Source of the DNA: an uncultured Opitutia bacterium
GTDB lineage: Bacteria > Verrucomicrobiota > Verrucomicrobiia > Opitutales > Opitutaceae
Length of the DNA: 64,000 nucleotides
Reading direction: 5' to 3'
Assembly: GCA_903840415.1 (NCBI GenBank)
Contig: CAIMFY010000074.1
Coordinates: 62,001-126,000, forward strand
Each line of letters begins with the position of its first letter. Position 1 is the first letter of the stretch. A program made the position numbers and the translations under genes. The notes under the pieces were generated by a model. The model was not told the DNA's origin. It saw nothing but the letters and a program-made list of their open reading frames with translations, and did not search any database. Shown piece by piece: positions 46,716 through 55,490 of this stretch.

Positions 46716-49031
46716 ATGCACGGACTTCATTTCATCCAGGATCTCGCGGTCGTGCTCGTGGTGGCGGGCGTGGTGGGCTGGGTGTGCCAGCGGTTTGGGC
46801 TGTCGGTGGTTGTCGGGTTCCTCACGGCGGGTCTTTTGGTGGGACCGCGATCGACGTCGTTTTCGCTGGTGAGGGATGCGGGCAGCATCGAGACGCTCGC
46901 GCAGGTCGGGCTGGTGTTTTTGATGTTCGGCATCGGGCTGCGGCTGAGCGTGCGCAAGATGCGGCGACTCGGGCTGGCGCTGATGCTGGCGACATTTGGC
47001 GGCGCGATCGTGATGTATTATTTGTCGCGCCTGTTCGGCACGGCGCTGGGCTGGGGGACGACGGAGAGTTTGTTTCTCGCGGGTATGCTCATGGTGTCGT
47101 CGTCGGCCATCATCTCGAAAATTTTGCATGAGACCGGGCTGAACCACGAGCGGTCGGGCCAACTCGCGATGGGCATCGCGGTGCTGGAGGATGTCGTCGC
47201 GGTGGTGATGCTCACGCTGCTGACTTCGCTCGTGCAACTCGGCACCGGCGAGGGCGCGGGTCTTCTGCAAACGCTGCTGCTGCTGGGGGCGTTTGTCGCG
47301 CTGGCGAGTGTGGTGGGCTTGCTGTTCGTGCCGTGGTTGCTGAAGCGGATGAGCATCGCGGCGGACGAGGAACTGCAAACGCTCGGAATCGCGGCGATGC
47401 TGTTCGGGCTGGCGGTGGTGGCGCAGGGCGCCGGCTACTCGCTGGCGCTCGGGGCGTTTTTGTTCGACACGATCGTGGCGGAGACACCGCATCGGCATCA
47501 GGTGGAGCGGATTTTCGAGGGGATGCGCGATGTGTTTAGCGCGGTGTTTTTCGTGGCGATCGGAATGCAGATCGAGGTGGGCGAACTGTGGCACGCGGGT
47601 GGTCTCATCGCGGGAGTGGCGGCGTTCACGCTGGTGGCGCGGCCGCTTGCGGTCACGAGTGGGCTGACGTTGATCGGCACGCCGTTGAAGGACGCGTTGC
47701 GGACGGGGCTCACCGCGACGCCGATCGGCGAATTTTCGTTTATCATCGCGCAGTTCGGCGTGGCGAAGGCAGTAGTGCCGGCGGAATTTTATCCGCTGGC
47801 CGTCGGCGTGTCGCTCGTGACGACGCTCGTCGCGCCATTTCTCATCCGGCGTTCCGAAAAGATCGCCGGGGTAGCGATAGCTCGGCAGCCCCGCTGGATG
47901 CGCGACTGGATCGGGGCGTATCACGGCTGGCTGGAGCAACTGCACGTGCGGTCGAAACGAAATCTCCTCTGGCAACTCAGCCGGCGGCGCATCGCCCAAG
48001 TGGGCGTGGGCATGCTGTTCGTGACGGGGGTCATCGTTTTTTCGGGCCAGCTTTTCGCGCTGGCTGAGGGCTGGCTGGGGCGCGACTGGCTGTTTCCCCA
48101 CGGGTTGGAGGTGATGTTCTGGGCGGCGCTGGTCGTCGTGACCCTCGCGCCGCTCGTCGCGATTTGGCGAAATTGCTCGGCGATGTCGCTGCTCTATGCG
48201 GAGGTGCTGACGATGGGACGACCGGACGCGAATCGGTTGCGGCCGGCGGTCGAGGCGGCTTTGAAAATCGGCGTAGCGGGCGGGCTGTTCCTCTGGCTCG
48301 GCGCGATCCTGCCGGCGGAGGACACAGCGCGGTGGTTGCTGCTGGTGAGCGGGCTCATCGCAATCGTCGCGTTGCTCGTGTTGCGGAGAAAATTGATTTT
48401 CTGGCACAGCGAACTCGAAGTTGAGTTGATCAGCGCAATCGAAATGGGCGACCAGAAAATGACGGCGACGACGGCGCCGTGGCTGCAGCCGCACGGCGAA
48501 TGGAATCTTCACATGATCGACTGCACGCTGCCGGATCTCGCGGATTGCCAAGGCAAAAAAATCTCGGAGCTGGCGCTGCGCTCGCGTTTCGGCTGCTCGG
48601 TGGTCGGCATCGAGCGGCAGGGTTTCATGATTCCTTTGCCGCCGCCAGACTCGGTGCTTTATCCGCGCGACAAGGTCCTGCTCATGGGCACGACGGAGCA
48701 AGTGCGGGCGGGGAAAATGTTTTTGGGAGCGGTGTCTGTCGCGCCGGTGGGCGATTCCCTGTTTGAGGAAGTGCGGATGGAAGCGCTGAGCGTACCGCAT
48801 TGGAGTCGCGCCGCGGGCCGGACACTCGGGGAACTGTCGCCGGCGCGGAATCATGGTGTTCAAATTGCCGGCATTCATCGCGGCGGCGTGCGCATCTTGA
48901 ATCCGAGCGCGCAGGAAACGCTGCGGACCGGTGACGAGGTGCTGGCGCTCGGCGCACCGTTGCACATCGCGGAGTTTCGGGAGTGGCTGCGGTCGCGTCC
49001 GGATCCAGTGGGAGATCCGGAGGCGGACTGA
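46716..49031 (+). CDS. CPA2-family cation/H+ antiporter with two RCK_C domains
   Basis: A 771-residue KefB/YbaL-like transporter, probably K+/H+. About twelve membrane spans fill residues 5-385, with characteristic GLRLSVRKM and EDVVAVVMLTLL segments. Additional hydrophobic helices near 430-560 follow. Two RCK_C/TrkA_C-like domains lie at about 590-665 (ELALRSRFGCSVVGIERQG, PRDKVLLMGT) and 680-765 (GELSPARNHGVQIAGIHRGG, TGDEVLALG). No NAD-binding RCK_N domain is visible, so it is not a standard KefC. RCK_C domains bind c-di-AMP in several K+ transporters, and a c-di-AMP synthase is encoded 6.5 kb away. Confidence 0.85.
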   Translation: MHGLHFIQDLAVVLVVAGVVGWVCQRFGLSVVVGFLTAGLLVGPRSTSFSLVRDAGSIETLAQVGLVFLMFGIGLRLSVRKMRRLGLALMLATFGGAIVMYYLSRLFGTALGWGTTESLFLAGMLMVSSSAIISKILHETGLNHERSGQLAMGIAVLEDVVAVVMLTLLTSLVQLGTGEGAGLLQTLLLLGAFVALASVVGLLFVPWLLKRMSIAADEELQTLGIAAMLFGLAVVAQGAGYSLALGAFLFDTIVAETPHRHQVERIFEGMRDVFSAVFFVAIGMQIEVGELWHAGGLIAGVAAFTLVARPLAVTSGLTLIGTPLKDALRTGLTATPIGEFSFIIAQFGVAKAVVPAEFYPLAVGVSLVTTLVAPFLIRRSEKIAGVAIARQPRWMRDWIGAYHGWLEQLHVRSKRNLLWQLSRRRIAQVGVGMLFVTGVIVFSGQLFALAEGWLGRDWLFPHGLEVMFWAALVVVTLAPLVAIWRNCSAMSLLYAEVLTMGRPDANRLRPAVEAALKIGVAGGLFLWLGAILPAEDTARWLLLVSGLIAIVALLVLRRKLIFWHSELEVELISAIEMGDQKMTATTAPWLQPHGEWNLHMIDCTLPDLADCQGKKISELALRSRFGCSVVGIERQGFMIPLPPPDSVLYPRDKVLLMGTTEQVRAGKMFLGAVSVAPVGDSLFEEVRMEALSVPHWSRAAGRTLGELSPARNHGVQIAGIHRGGVRILNPSAQETLRTGDEVLALGAPLHIAEFREWLRSRPDPVGDPEAD

Positions 49032-49090
49032 AGGTTGGGGCGAGTCACGCTGTCGGGTTGGCAGGGCCGGCAGTGGGTGATTTTGCCAAC

Positions 49091-49118
49091 AAAAAAGCGC
49101 GCCGGATCGGGCGCGCTT
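49091..49118 (-). terminator. Rho-independent terminator after tatA
   Basis: On the minus strand AAGCGCGCC/GGCGCGCTT forms a 9-bp stem followed by TTTTTG. It lies between the convergent antiporter and tatA genes. Confidence 0.8.
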
Positions 49119-49143
49119 GCAAAGGGGACGGAGGGCGGCGGGT

Positions 49144-49377
49144 TCAGTTCACGCCAGGGGACGACTTGGTGTCCTCCGCTTTCTTGGCTTCGGCGGGCTT
49201 GGCAGGCTCGTCGTCTTCCTTGGCGGCCTTCTTGAATTCCTTGATCGATTGGCCGAGACCTTTGGCGAGACCGGGGAGCTTTGCCCCGCCGAACATGACC
49301 AAGAGAATGATCAGAATGACAATGAGCTCGGTGGGACCGAGGCCGAACACTGCCAAAACCGCAAAGGAGGAAGTCAT
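49144..49377 (-). CDS. tatA: Twin-arginine translocase subunit TatA
   Basis: A 77-residue Tat pore subunit: a short N-terminus, one membrane helix ([18 protein letters not shown], about 13-30), the [14 protein letters not shown] hinge and amphipathic helix, then a charged Lys/Glu/Ala tail. The ATG at 49377 is chosen because only the sequence from there is TatA-like; the longer frame is antisense to nothing recognisable and overlaps the lipoprotein gene. tatB and tatC are not adjacent. Third gene downstream of dnaG on the same strand. Confidence 0.9.
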   Translation of the reverse strand: MTSSFAVLAVFGLGPTELIVILIILLVMFGGAKLPGLAKGLGQSIKEFKKAAKEDDEPAKPAEAKKAEDTKSSPGVN

Positions 49378-49430
49378 GATGGGGCAAGTTAGACCGGGAG
49401 GGCCCGCTGTAAAGGGGGAAAGCGGTTTCG

Positions 49431-49808
49431 TCAGGGCGCGTGAAACACAACCTCGTCGTCCAGCGACGGATGGCCGGAAACGATTGTGGTGCCAAGGGTG
49501 CGACCACGGACGTAACGCGACGTGCGGAGGCGCGCGGTCTCGCGCAAATCGTCGGTGCGCACGATTAGCTCGGCCCCGGCGGCGAGCGCAGCGGCAGGTG
49601 GCTCGCTCGCGAGATTGACGAACGCGAAGCCGCGAGCGGCATCGATCGCCAGAATGCGACCGACGAGACGATTCGGGCTCGCCTGAAGCGTGGTCGGCGG
49701 CGGCGATTCGGGCCGTGGTGGCGATGAAACGGGTGCGACGTGGCTGCAGGCACCCGTCCAAAAAATCACCGCCAGCAGCGTGAGCAGTCTGGCGGTGAGA
49801 GTCGTCAT
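49431..49808 (-). CDS. Small predicted lipoprotein
   Basis: A 125-residue protein with a signal peptide and lipobox FWTGAC (Cys about 21). A Pro/Ser-rich stretch is followed by a beta-type domain ([45 protein letters not shown]) resembling small OB- or SH3-like surface proteins. The ATG at 49808 is preferred over one 84 bases earlier, which overlaps the rpoD 3' end. It lies between rpoD and tatA. Function unknown. Confidence 0.65.
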   Translation of the reverse strand: MTTLTARLLTLLAVIFWTGACSHVAPVSSPPRPESPPPTTLQASPNRLVGRILAIDAARGFAFVNLASEPPAAALAAGAELIVRTDDLRETARLRTSRYVRGRTLGTTIVSGHPSLDDEVVFHAP

Positions 49809-49839
49809 GCCACGCAACGCGGGCGTTCGAGCCGTGGTC

Positions 49840-51750
49840 TCAGAATTTCGGCGCAGGAAAACCGAGCCCGCCAGGCAGGCTGCCGGGCCCAAGCGGGCTG
49901 GCCAAGCCGCCCAAACTGCCGCCTAGTCCGGCCAAGCCGGCACCGGCGCCGGCTGGCGCTCCGGCCGGCCGCGCGGTTGCCGCGACTTTCATGAGATTCT
50001 GGGCGTTGTCGATCTGCTCGGCGTCGAAGAAACCGTGGAGTTGGCGGATGCGCGTCGGATGGCGCATCTTGCGGAGCGCCTTCGCCTCGATTTGGCGGAT
50101 TCGTTCGCGGGTCACTTTGAATTGTTTGCCGACTTCCTCGAGCGTGCGACTGTAGCCGTCGATGAGCCCGAAACGCAGCGAGAGCACACGGCGTTCGCGC
50201 TCGGTGAGGGTGTCGAGCACGTCGATGATCTTTTCGCGAAGGAGCGAATAAGCCGTCATGTCGTAGGGATTCTCGGCGGACTTGTCCTCGATGAAATCGC
50301 CGAAGGACGTGTCGTCGCCGTCGCCGACCGGCGACTGGAGCGAGATGGGCTGCTGCGCCATCTTCATGATCTGCTGCACGCGCTCGACCGGGAGATTCAT
50401 CTCGTCGGCGACTTCGTCGGGCGTCGGCTCGTGGCCGTATTCCTGGAGGAGCTGTTTCTGCACCTGCATCACCTTGTTCAGCGTCTCGATCATGTGGACC
50501 GGGATGCGGATGGTGCGCGCCTGATCGGCGATCGAGCGGGTGATGGCCTGGCGGATCCACCACGTGGCGTAGGTGGAGAACTTGTAGCCGCGGCGATACT
50601 CGAATTTCTCGACGGCCTTCATCAGGCCCATGTTGCCTTCCTGAATGAGGTCGAGAAACGACAGGCCGCGGTTCGTGTATTTCTTCGCGATCGAAATCAC
50701 GAGGCGGAGATTGGCCTCGACCATCTCGGTCTTGGCTTTGTGCGCCTCGCGGACGTGGACGAACGTCTGCGCGACCACGCGCAGCAACTCCGCCGGCGCA
50801 ATGCGCTGCGTGGCCTCGATTTGCTTGAGTCGGTGGTTGACGGCGCGGACATCGATAGTGGCATCCTTCTTCGTCTTCGGGTGCTTGGCGCGATCGAGCT
50901 GGCGGTGGAGCGACTCGATTTCCTCCAGGGTAGGGCGGAGAGCGTCGAGGTATTCCTCGTAAACTTTGAGCTTGAAAAAGAATTTCGAGAAGAACGCGCG
51001 GAGCACGTTTTCGCGTTTCCGAAATTTCGAGAGAACTTTTTTCTTCTCGGCGTCGGTCTTGGCTTTTTGGTATTCAGCCCAGGCCTCGGCGGTCCCGGCC
51101 TCGGATTTCTGGGTGTTCTCGACGAGCTTGGGCAGCGTCTTGAAGTAGGCTTCGCGTGAATCGATTTTCTTGTCGATGACGATGCGATCGAAACGTTCCT
51201 CGCGGTTGAGGAGCTTGGCGCCGAGCGTGCCGATGTAGGCGCCGACGGCTGAGGCCTCGAAGAGGGCCGTCTGGGCCTTCAGTTCGGCGTTTTCGATCCG
51301 CTTGGAAATTTCGACTTCCTGCTCGCGCGTCAGCAGCGGCACCTGGCCCATCTGCTTGAGATACATCCGGACAGGATCGTCGAGGATGTCGTTTTGCGAG
51401 GTGCGGCTCTCCTCCTCCTCGGCTTCCTCCATGCGCTGCTTGTAATCCTCGACCTGATCCGGCTCGAGGATTTCGATTTCGAGATTCTGGAGAATTGAGA
51501 GGACGTTATCGATTTCCTCCTGGTTTTCGACGGACTCGGGCAGCGCCTCGTTAATGTCGTCAAACGTGAGATAACCCTGCTCCTTCGAGAGCCGGATGAG
51601 ATTGCGGATCTTGTCGTTGATGCCGCCTGCGGGAATATCCACGCCCGGCGCCCCGCCCTCTGCGGGAGCGGTTTTGGCGAGGACGGCCTCGACGGCTTCG
51701 GACTGGGCAGTATCGACGGGGGCAGGGGACGGCTTGGCTTTGCGCGGCAT
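49840..51750 (-). CDS. rpoD: Primary sigma factor RpoD (sigma-70)
   Basis: The housekeeping sigma factor. The 636-residue protein has region 1.1 (about 50-125, [23 protein letters not shown] in part), region 1.2 ([16 protein letters not shown]), a long non-conserved region, region 2 ([26 protein letters not shown] in part; [14 protein letters not shown]), region 3, and region 4 ([24 protein letters not shown] in part). After region 4 comes a C-terminal tail of about 45 residues rich in Ala, Gly, Leu and Pro, longer than usual. dnaG lies 70 bases upstream, the common macromolecular-synthesis order without rpsU. Confidence 0.96.
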   Translation of the reverse strand: MPRKAKPSPAPVDTAQSEAVEAVLAKTAPAEGGAPGVDIPAGGINDKIRNLIRLSKEQGYLTFDDINEALPESVENQEEIDNVLSILQNLEIEILEPDQVEDYKQRMEEAEEEESRTSQNDILDDPVRMYLKQMGQVPLLTREQEVEISKRIENAELKAQTALFEASAVGAYIGTLGAKLLNREERFDRIVIDKKIDSREAYFKTLPKLVENTQKSEAGTAEAWAEYQKAKTDAEKKKVLSKFRKRENVLRAFFSKFFFKLKVYEEYLDALRPTLEEIESLHRQLDRAKHPKTKKDATIDVRAVNHRLKQIEATQRIAPAELLRVVAQTFVHVREAHKAKTEMVEANLRLVISIAKKYTNRGLSFLDLIQEGNMGLMKAVEKFEYRRGYKFSTYATWWIRQAITRSIADQARTIRIPVHMIETLNKVMQVQKQLLQEYGHEPTPDEVADEMNLPVERVQQIMKMAQQPISLQSPVGDGDDTSFGDFIEDKSAENPYDMTAYSLLREKIIDVLDTLTERERRVLSLRFGLIDGYSRTLEEVGKQFKVTRERIRQIEAKALRKMRHPTRIRQLHGFFDAEQIDNAQNLMKVAATARPAGAPAGAGAGLAGLGGSLGGLASPLGPGSLPGGLGFPAPKF

Positions 51751-51820
51751 GGTTTAAAATGGATAGGTCTCTAATATACGCGAAAAACGCGGATAAGTTT
51801 ACGCGTGGCGCCAAAATGGC

Positions 51821-53686
51821 TCACACTGCCAGGTTCAATACGATGGGCTGGCGGAGCAGACGGTGAATTTCGGAACGTTCTTTCAAGAGAGAAATTGGGT
51901 CAGATTCAATGTCCGCATGGGGGTTGGCCAAGGCAAGTTCTATTTGGCGGAGACGTGGTTCGAGCCCCCGGGCGCGGAGTTGGCGCAGTCCTTCGGCGGC
52001 GACCTTGGCCGGATCGTCGAGCACGGGGGACTCGAACATCAGGGTGGCGACGAGCGCGCGTTCGTCATCGTTTTCGAGTAGCGCCTCCAGATGATCGCGG
52101 CCGGGCCAGACGCCCTGTTCGAATTCACCGATAAAGCGGTTCAGCAGCAAACCGGCCACGTGCCCGGTGTCGACCCACCCGTGATGAAGTTCCCGACTGA
52201 GCGGGCGGTGCAGGACGTCGTAGTGCAACCAGAGGAGCAGCAAGTGGTGTTCGGACGATTGGGACAGGTTCTCGGTGGCAGGTCGTGGTTCCGCGGCGAC
52301 CGCGGCCGGCCGCGCCGCCGCCTGACGGCTAAGTCGGGCAGAAAAGCTCTGAAAGTCCTTTTGCGCCGCCGCCACCGGCAGTCGCAAATGCCCGGCCGCC
52401 TCGGCGATGAACTGCGAGCGCGCGACCTCACTTTCCGCGGCGGCAATGATTTCGAACACAGCCTGCGCCGCGCGTGATTTCGCCTCCGCCGATGCGCCGG
52501 CAAGATCCGGCAGCACCGCCCCGCAGGCGAACGCCATCGCGCTCTGCGCTTCGCGGCGCACTTCGTCGTAGGCGGCAAGGCCGCGCTCCAGAAACAGCAA
52601 ATCCGGATCGAGTTTGGTCGCGCCGGCGAGGGTGAGGAAGCGAAGCTCAAGCCCCGCTTTTAGCGCCATCGGCAAAAATCGCAGCGCGGCTTTTTGCCCA
52701 GCGCTGTCGCTGTCGAAGAAACATTCCACCTGCGTGTGGTAGCGCCGCAGCAGCACAAGCTGACCCTCGGTGATCGAGGTGCCCTGTGGCGCGATGGCAG
52801 TCTTCAGCCCGACGGACCAGCACCGCAGCGCATCGAGCTGGCCCTCGACCATCACGAAGGGTTTGCCGTCGCCGACGTTTGAGCGCGCGCGATCGAGATT
52901 GAACAAGAGATTTCCCTTCGTGAAGACGGGCGTCTCGGGCGAGTTGACGTATTTCGCCTCCTTTGCCGGATCGTCTTCGGGAGTGAGTTCGGTCTGCCGC
53001 GCGGTGAACGCACACACCCGCCCCTGGTGATCGCGGATTGGAATCATCAGCCGGCCGCGGAACCTCGGGCGCAGCGAGTGCAGCGTGATCGCGGTGTCGT
53101 CGTAGATGAAAAACAGTCCGCAGCGACGCAGCGCTTCCTCGGAAAATTTCCGTCGCAGCATCGCCGCGCCCAGCCCGCCGCCCAGCGCATCGGCCGCACC
53201 GATCTTGAATTCGTCGGCGAGCTCCGGCGAAAATTTCCGTTTCTCCGTCCACAGCTGGCGGAAAAAATCTCCCGTCGCATCCTTGGCCTTGAACGCCTGA
53301 TAAAAATGCTCTGCCGCCACGTCGTGCAGATCGAAGACTTCCTGCCGCAGCGTGCGGTCGGCGCTGCTCGGCCCGCCCGAACCTTCCTCGTATTCGATCG
53401 GAATGCCGAAGCGCTGGCCGAGCGCCTCGACGGCCTCGGCGAAAGCGAGCTGCTCCGTCTCGCGCACAAACGCGATTATGTCGCCACTTTTTCCGCAGCC
53501 GAAACAATGGAAAAGACCCTTGTCGGGATCGACGTTGAACGACGGCGTCTTTTCGTTGTGAAACGGACACAGCCCCTTCAGCCGCGAACCGCCGGCCTTC
53601 CGCAGTGTCACCACACGCGACACCACATCGGCGAGGTTCACGCGCAACTTCAGGTCGCGGACGCAGGTGGGCTTGATGACGGGCAT
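51821..53686 (-). CDS. dnaG: DNA primase
   Basis: Makes RNA primers for replication. The 621-residue product has the CHC2 zinc finger (Cys40, His43, Cys61, Cys64 in CPFHNEKTPSF and HCFGCG), the catalytic core with GRLMIPIRDHQGRV, the TOPRIM segments MVEGQLDAL and CFFDSDSAGQKAAL, and a C-terminal DnaB-interaction region. The ATG at 53686 (PVIKPTCVRDLKLRVNLADVVS, in part) is chosen because the family starts a few residues before the finger; an upstream extension crosses a pair of hairpins. It is followed by rpoD. Confidence 0.95.
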   Translation of the reverse strand: MPVIKPTCVRDLKLRVNLADVVSRVVTLRKAGGSRLKGLCPFHNEKTPSFNVDPDKGLFHCFGCGKSGDIIAFVRETEQLAFAEAVEALGQRFGIPIEYEEGSGGPSSADRTLRQEVFDLHDVAAEHFYQAFKAKDATGDFFRQLWTEKRKFSPELADEFKIGAADALGGGLGAAMLRRKFSEEALRRCGLFFIYDDTAITLHSLRPRFRGRLMIPIRDHQGRVCAFTARQTELTPEDDPAKEAKYVNSPETPVFTKGNLLFNLDRARSNVGDGKPFVMVEGQLDALRCWSVGLKTAIAPQGTSITEGQLVLLRRYHTQVECFFDSDSAGQKAALRFLPMALKAGLELRFLTLAGATKLDPDLLFLERGLAAYDEVRREAQSAMAFACGAVLPDLAGASAEAKSRAAQAVFEIIAAAESEVARSQFIAEAAGHLRLPVAAAQKDFQSFSARLSRQAAARPAAVAAEPRPATENLSQSSEHHLLLLWLHYDVLHRPLSRELHHGWVDTGHVAGLLLNRFIGEFEQGVWPGRDHLEALLENDDERALVATLMFESPVLDDPAKVAAEGLRQLRARGLEPRLRQIELALANPHADIESDPISLLKERSEIHRLLRQPIVLNLAV

Positions 53687-53699
53687 GAGGCGGGTCGAG

Positions 53700-53743
53700 C
53701 GGAGCCGCTTTCGGCTCCGCGCGGAACGGAAAAGCCGTTCCGC
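53700..53743. repeat. Two adjacent perfect hairpins upstream of dnaG
   Basis: cggagccg-cttt-cggctccg (53700-53719) and gcggaacgg-aaaag-ccgttccgc (53721-53743) lie head to tail in the 192-base divergent region between dnaG and the DUF362-like gene. They resemble a dispersed repetitive element or dual stem. No T-run. Confidence 0.55.
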
Positions 53744-53878
53744 GACGGCAACGAAGAGAGCGCGCGGCGAAGAATGCACTTTCAACCCGCGCACCCGGCT
53801 GTCAAGTTCGCCGGCCTTTCGCGTGGTTTTTCGCTGCGCGAGGAAACTTCCTCCTCCCATAGGCGACATATCACCATC

Positions 53879-54913
53879 ATGCGTCCGCTGACTGTCTTGT
53901 TCCTCTGCCTCCTTGCCGCCACGTCGATTGCCGCTGCTCCGGCCACCGCGCCGAAACCCGCTGCGGGCGAGCCCGTCTGGCAGGCCCGGCTCGCCGATTT
54001 TGGCGAAGCCGCCTACGCGCAGCAGGTCGAGAAACTCATGGCGACCTATGAAGCGGCCACCGGACGCAAGCTCGTCCCCGGCGCCAAGAAAAAAGTGGGT
54101 CTGAAAATTTACACGGACTCCGGTCCCGGTATGGCGACCCCGCTGCCGCTGGTGAAAGGTGTTATTGCCGCGCTTGAGCGCCGCGGCTTCGAGTCGAAGA
54201 ATATTTTTCTCGTCGGCCTCAACGCCCTACGTCTCCGCATGACCGGTTTCCTCCCGTCGCTCTCGTCGGGTCAGACCCCGTTCAAGGACCATCCGGTTTA
54301 CGTGCTCGAATCCAACCGTTACTATGACCCTGTGTGGTTCTACGACTCGCCGCTTCCGCAGCGTTTCGATCCGATCTTTGCGGAGAAACAGACGGCTGAC
54401 AGCGCGAACAGCTCGACCAAGGACGAAGATCGCAAGAGCTTCCTCGCCACGCCGTTATTCCTCGACGCCGATTTCTGGATCAATCTTCCCGTTTACACCG
54501 ATCATCCGACGCTCGGCATCAACGGCGCCCTCGTGAATGCCACGCTCTGGAACGCCTCCAATACCGCGCGCTTTTTCCGGTCGCCCGCCAACGCTCCGGC
54601 CGCCGTCGCCGAGATGAGCGCGATTCCCGAGCTCACGCAGACGTGGGTGTTCACGCTCACCAGCCTCGAACACTACCAGTTCATCGGCGGCCCGTTCTTT
54701 AACTCGCTCTACACCGTGAACGAGCCCGTCGTCTGGCTCAGCAAGGATCCGGTGATGATGGATTCGCTGATGCGCGATCGCATCAACTCGCACCGCAAGC
54801 AGTCGGGCTTCGAACCCGTCGACGAGGAGATTCGCACGCTGGAGTTTGCCGAGACGCTTGGCGTCGGCTCGACGAAGACGAAGAACGTAAAGATCATCCG
54901 CGTGGATGAGTGA
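53879..54913 (+). CDS. Secreted DUF362-like protein
   Basis: A 344-residue protein with a signal peptide (LTVLFLCLLAATSIAAAP, cleavage about residue 21). The body has KKKVGLKIYTDSGPGMATPLPLVKGVI (in part), ALERRGFESKNIFLVG and FWINLPVYTDHPTLGINGAL, the layout of DUF362 proteins, which contain a conserved INLP.. strand and a GI.GALVN segment. No ferredoxin cysteines are seen. The ATG at 53879 is chosen as the start of the signal peptide. Function unknown. Confidence 0.7.
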   Translation: MRPLTVLFLCLLAATSIAAAPATAPKPAAGEPVWQARLADFGEAAYAQQVEKLMATYEAATGRKLVPGAKKKVGLKIYTDSGPGMATPLPLVKGVIAALERRGFESKNIFLVGLNALRLRMTGFLPSLSSGQTPFKDHPVYVLESNRYYDPVWFYDSPLPQRFDPIFAEKQTADSANSSTKDEDRKSFLATPLFLDADFWINLPVYTDHPTLGINGALVNATLWNASNTARFFRSPANAPAAVAEMSAIPELTQTWVFTLTSLEHYQFIGGPFFNSLYTVNEPVVWLSKDPVMMDSLMRDRINSHRKQSGFEPVDEEIRTLEFAETLGVGSTKTKNVKIIRVDE

Positions 54914-55000
54914 GGTGCGGTATCACGCTTTCTCGCCGCGTCGAAATTCCCTCTTGCCGCCTGCGCGCCGGTGGGGCCAATTGGTTGTCCGTCAACCGTC

Positions 55001-55375
55001 ATGAACGCCGCCGCGTATCTTCCATTTCTCATCCAAGCCATCCTCGCCGCACTCATCACCGGCGGGATCATCGGAGCGAGCCACCTCTTCGGCCAGCGCG
55101 CGAAGCACACGCCGATCAAGGACTCCGCCTACGAATGCGGCATCGCTGGCAGCGGCCTCGCGCATACGCATTTTTCGGTGAAGTTTTATGTGACAGCGCT
55201 GCTCTTCATGTTGTTCGATCTGGAGGTCGTTATCCTCGTGCCGTGGACGTTTATCTACCGCGAATTTCTGCACAACGGCATCGCGATTCTCGGGCCGATT
55301 TTGTTTTTCCTCGGCGTGCTCGTGCTCGGGCTCGTTTACGAAATTAAAAAAGGCGCGCTCGAGTGGGAAAAGTGA
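55001..55375 (+). CDS. nuoA: NADH-quinone oxidoreductase subunit A (stand-alone)
   Basis: A 124-residue membrane subunit of complex I. It has three membrane helices and the conserved loop DSAYECGI with the Cys used in quinone-site studies, then FSVKFYVTALLFMLFDLEVVILVPW (in part). The ATG at 55001 is chosen; ten in-frame codons before it are unlike the family. No nuoB follows; the next gene, 115 bases on, is the diadenylate cyclase fusion. It may be a duplicate or part of a split nuo set. Confidence 0.92.
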   Translation: MNAAAYLPFLIQAILAALITGGIIGASHLFGQRAKHTPIKDSAYECGIAGSGLAHTHFSVKFYVTALLFMLFDLEVVILVPWTFIYREFLHNGIAILGPILFFLGVLVLGLVYEIKKGALEWEK

Positions 55376-55490
55376 GCAGGCGAACGGCGGAAATTCTGAA
55401 AATTAGAAAAAGAAAGAAAAAACACCGCTGTCATCGCTGCTTTCCGGTTCTTCTTTCTGACGTTTCTACCTTCTCTGGTTTTTCATCCTC

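Noticed and set aside
46569-48965. 798-codon minus-strand ORF
   Set aside because: It lies antisense to the antiporter and is rich in Arg, His and Gln, the usual composition of a shadow frame in GC-rich DNA.
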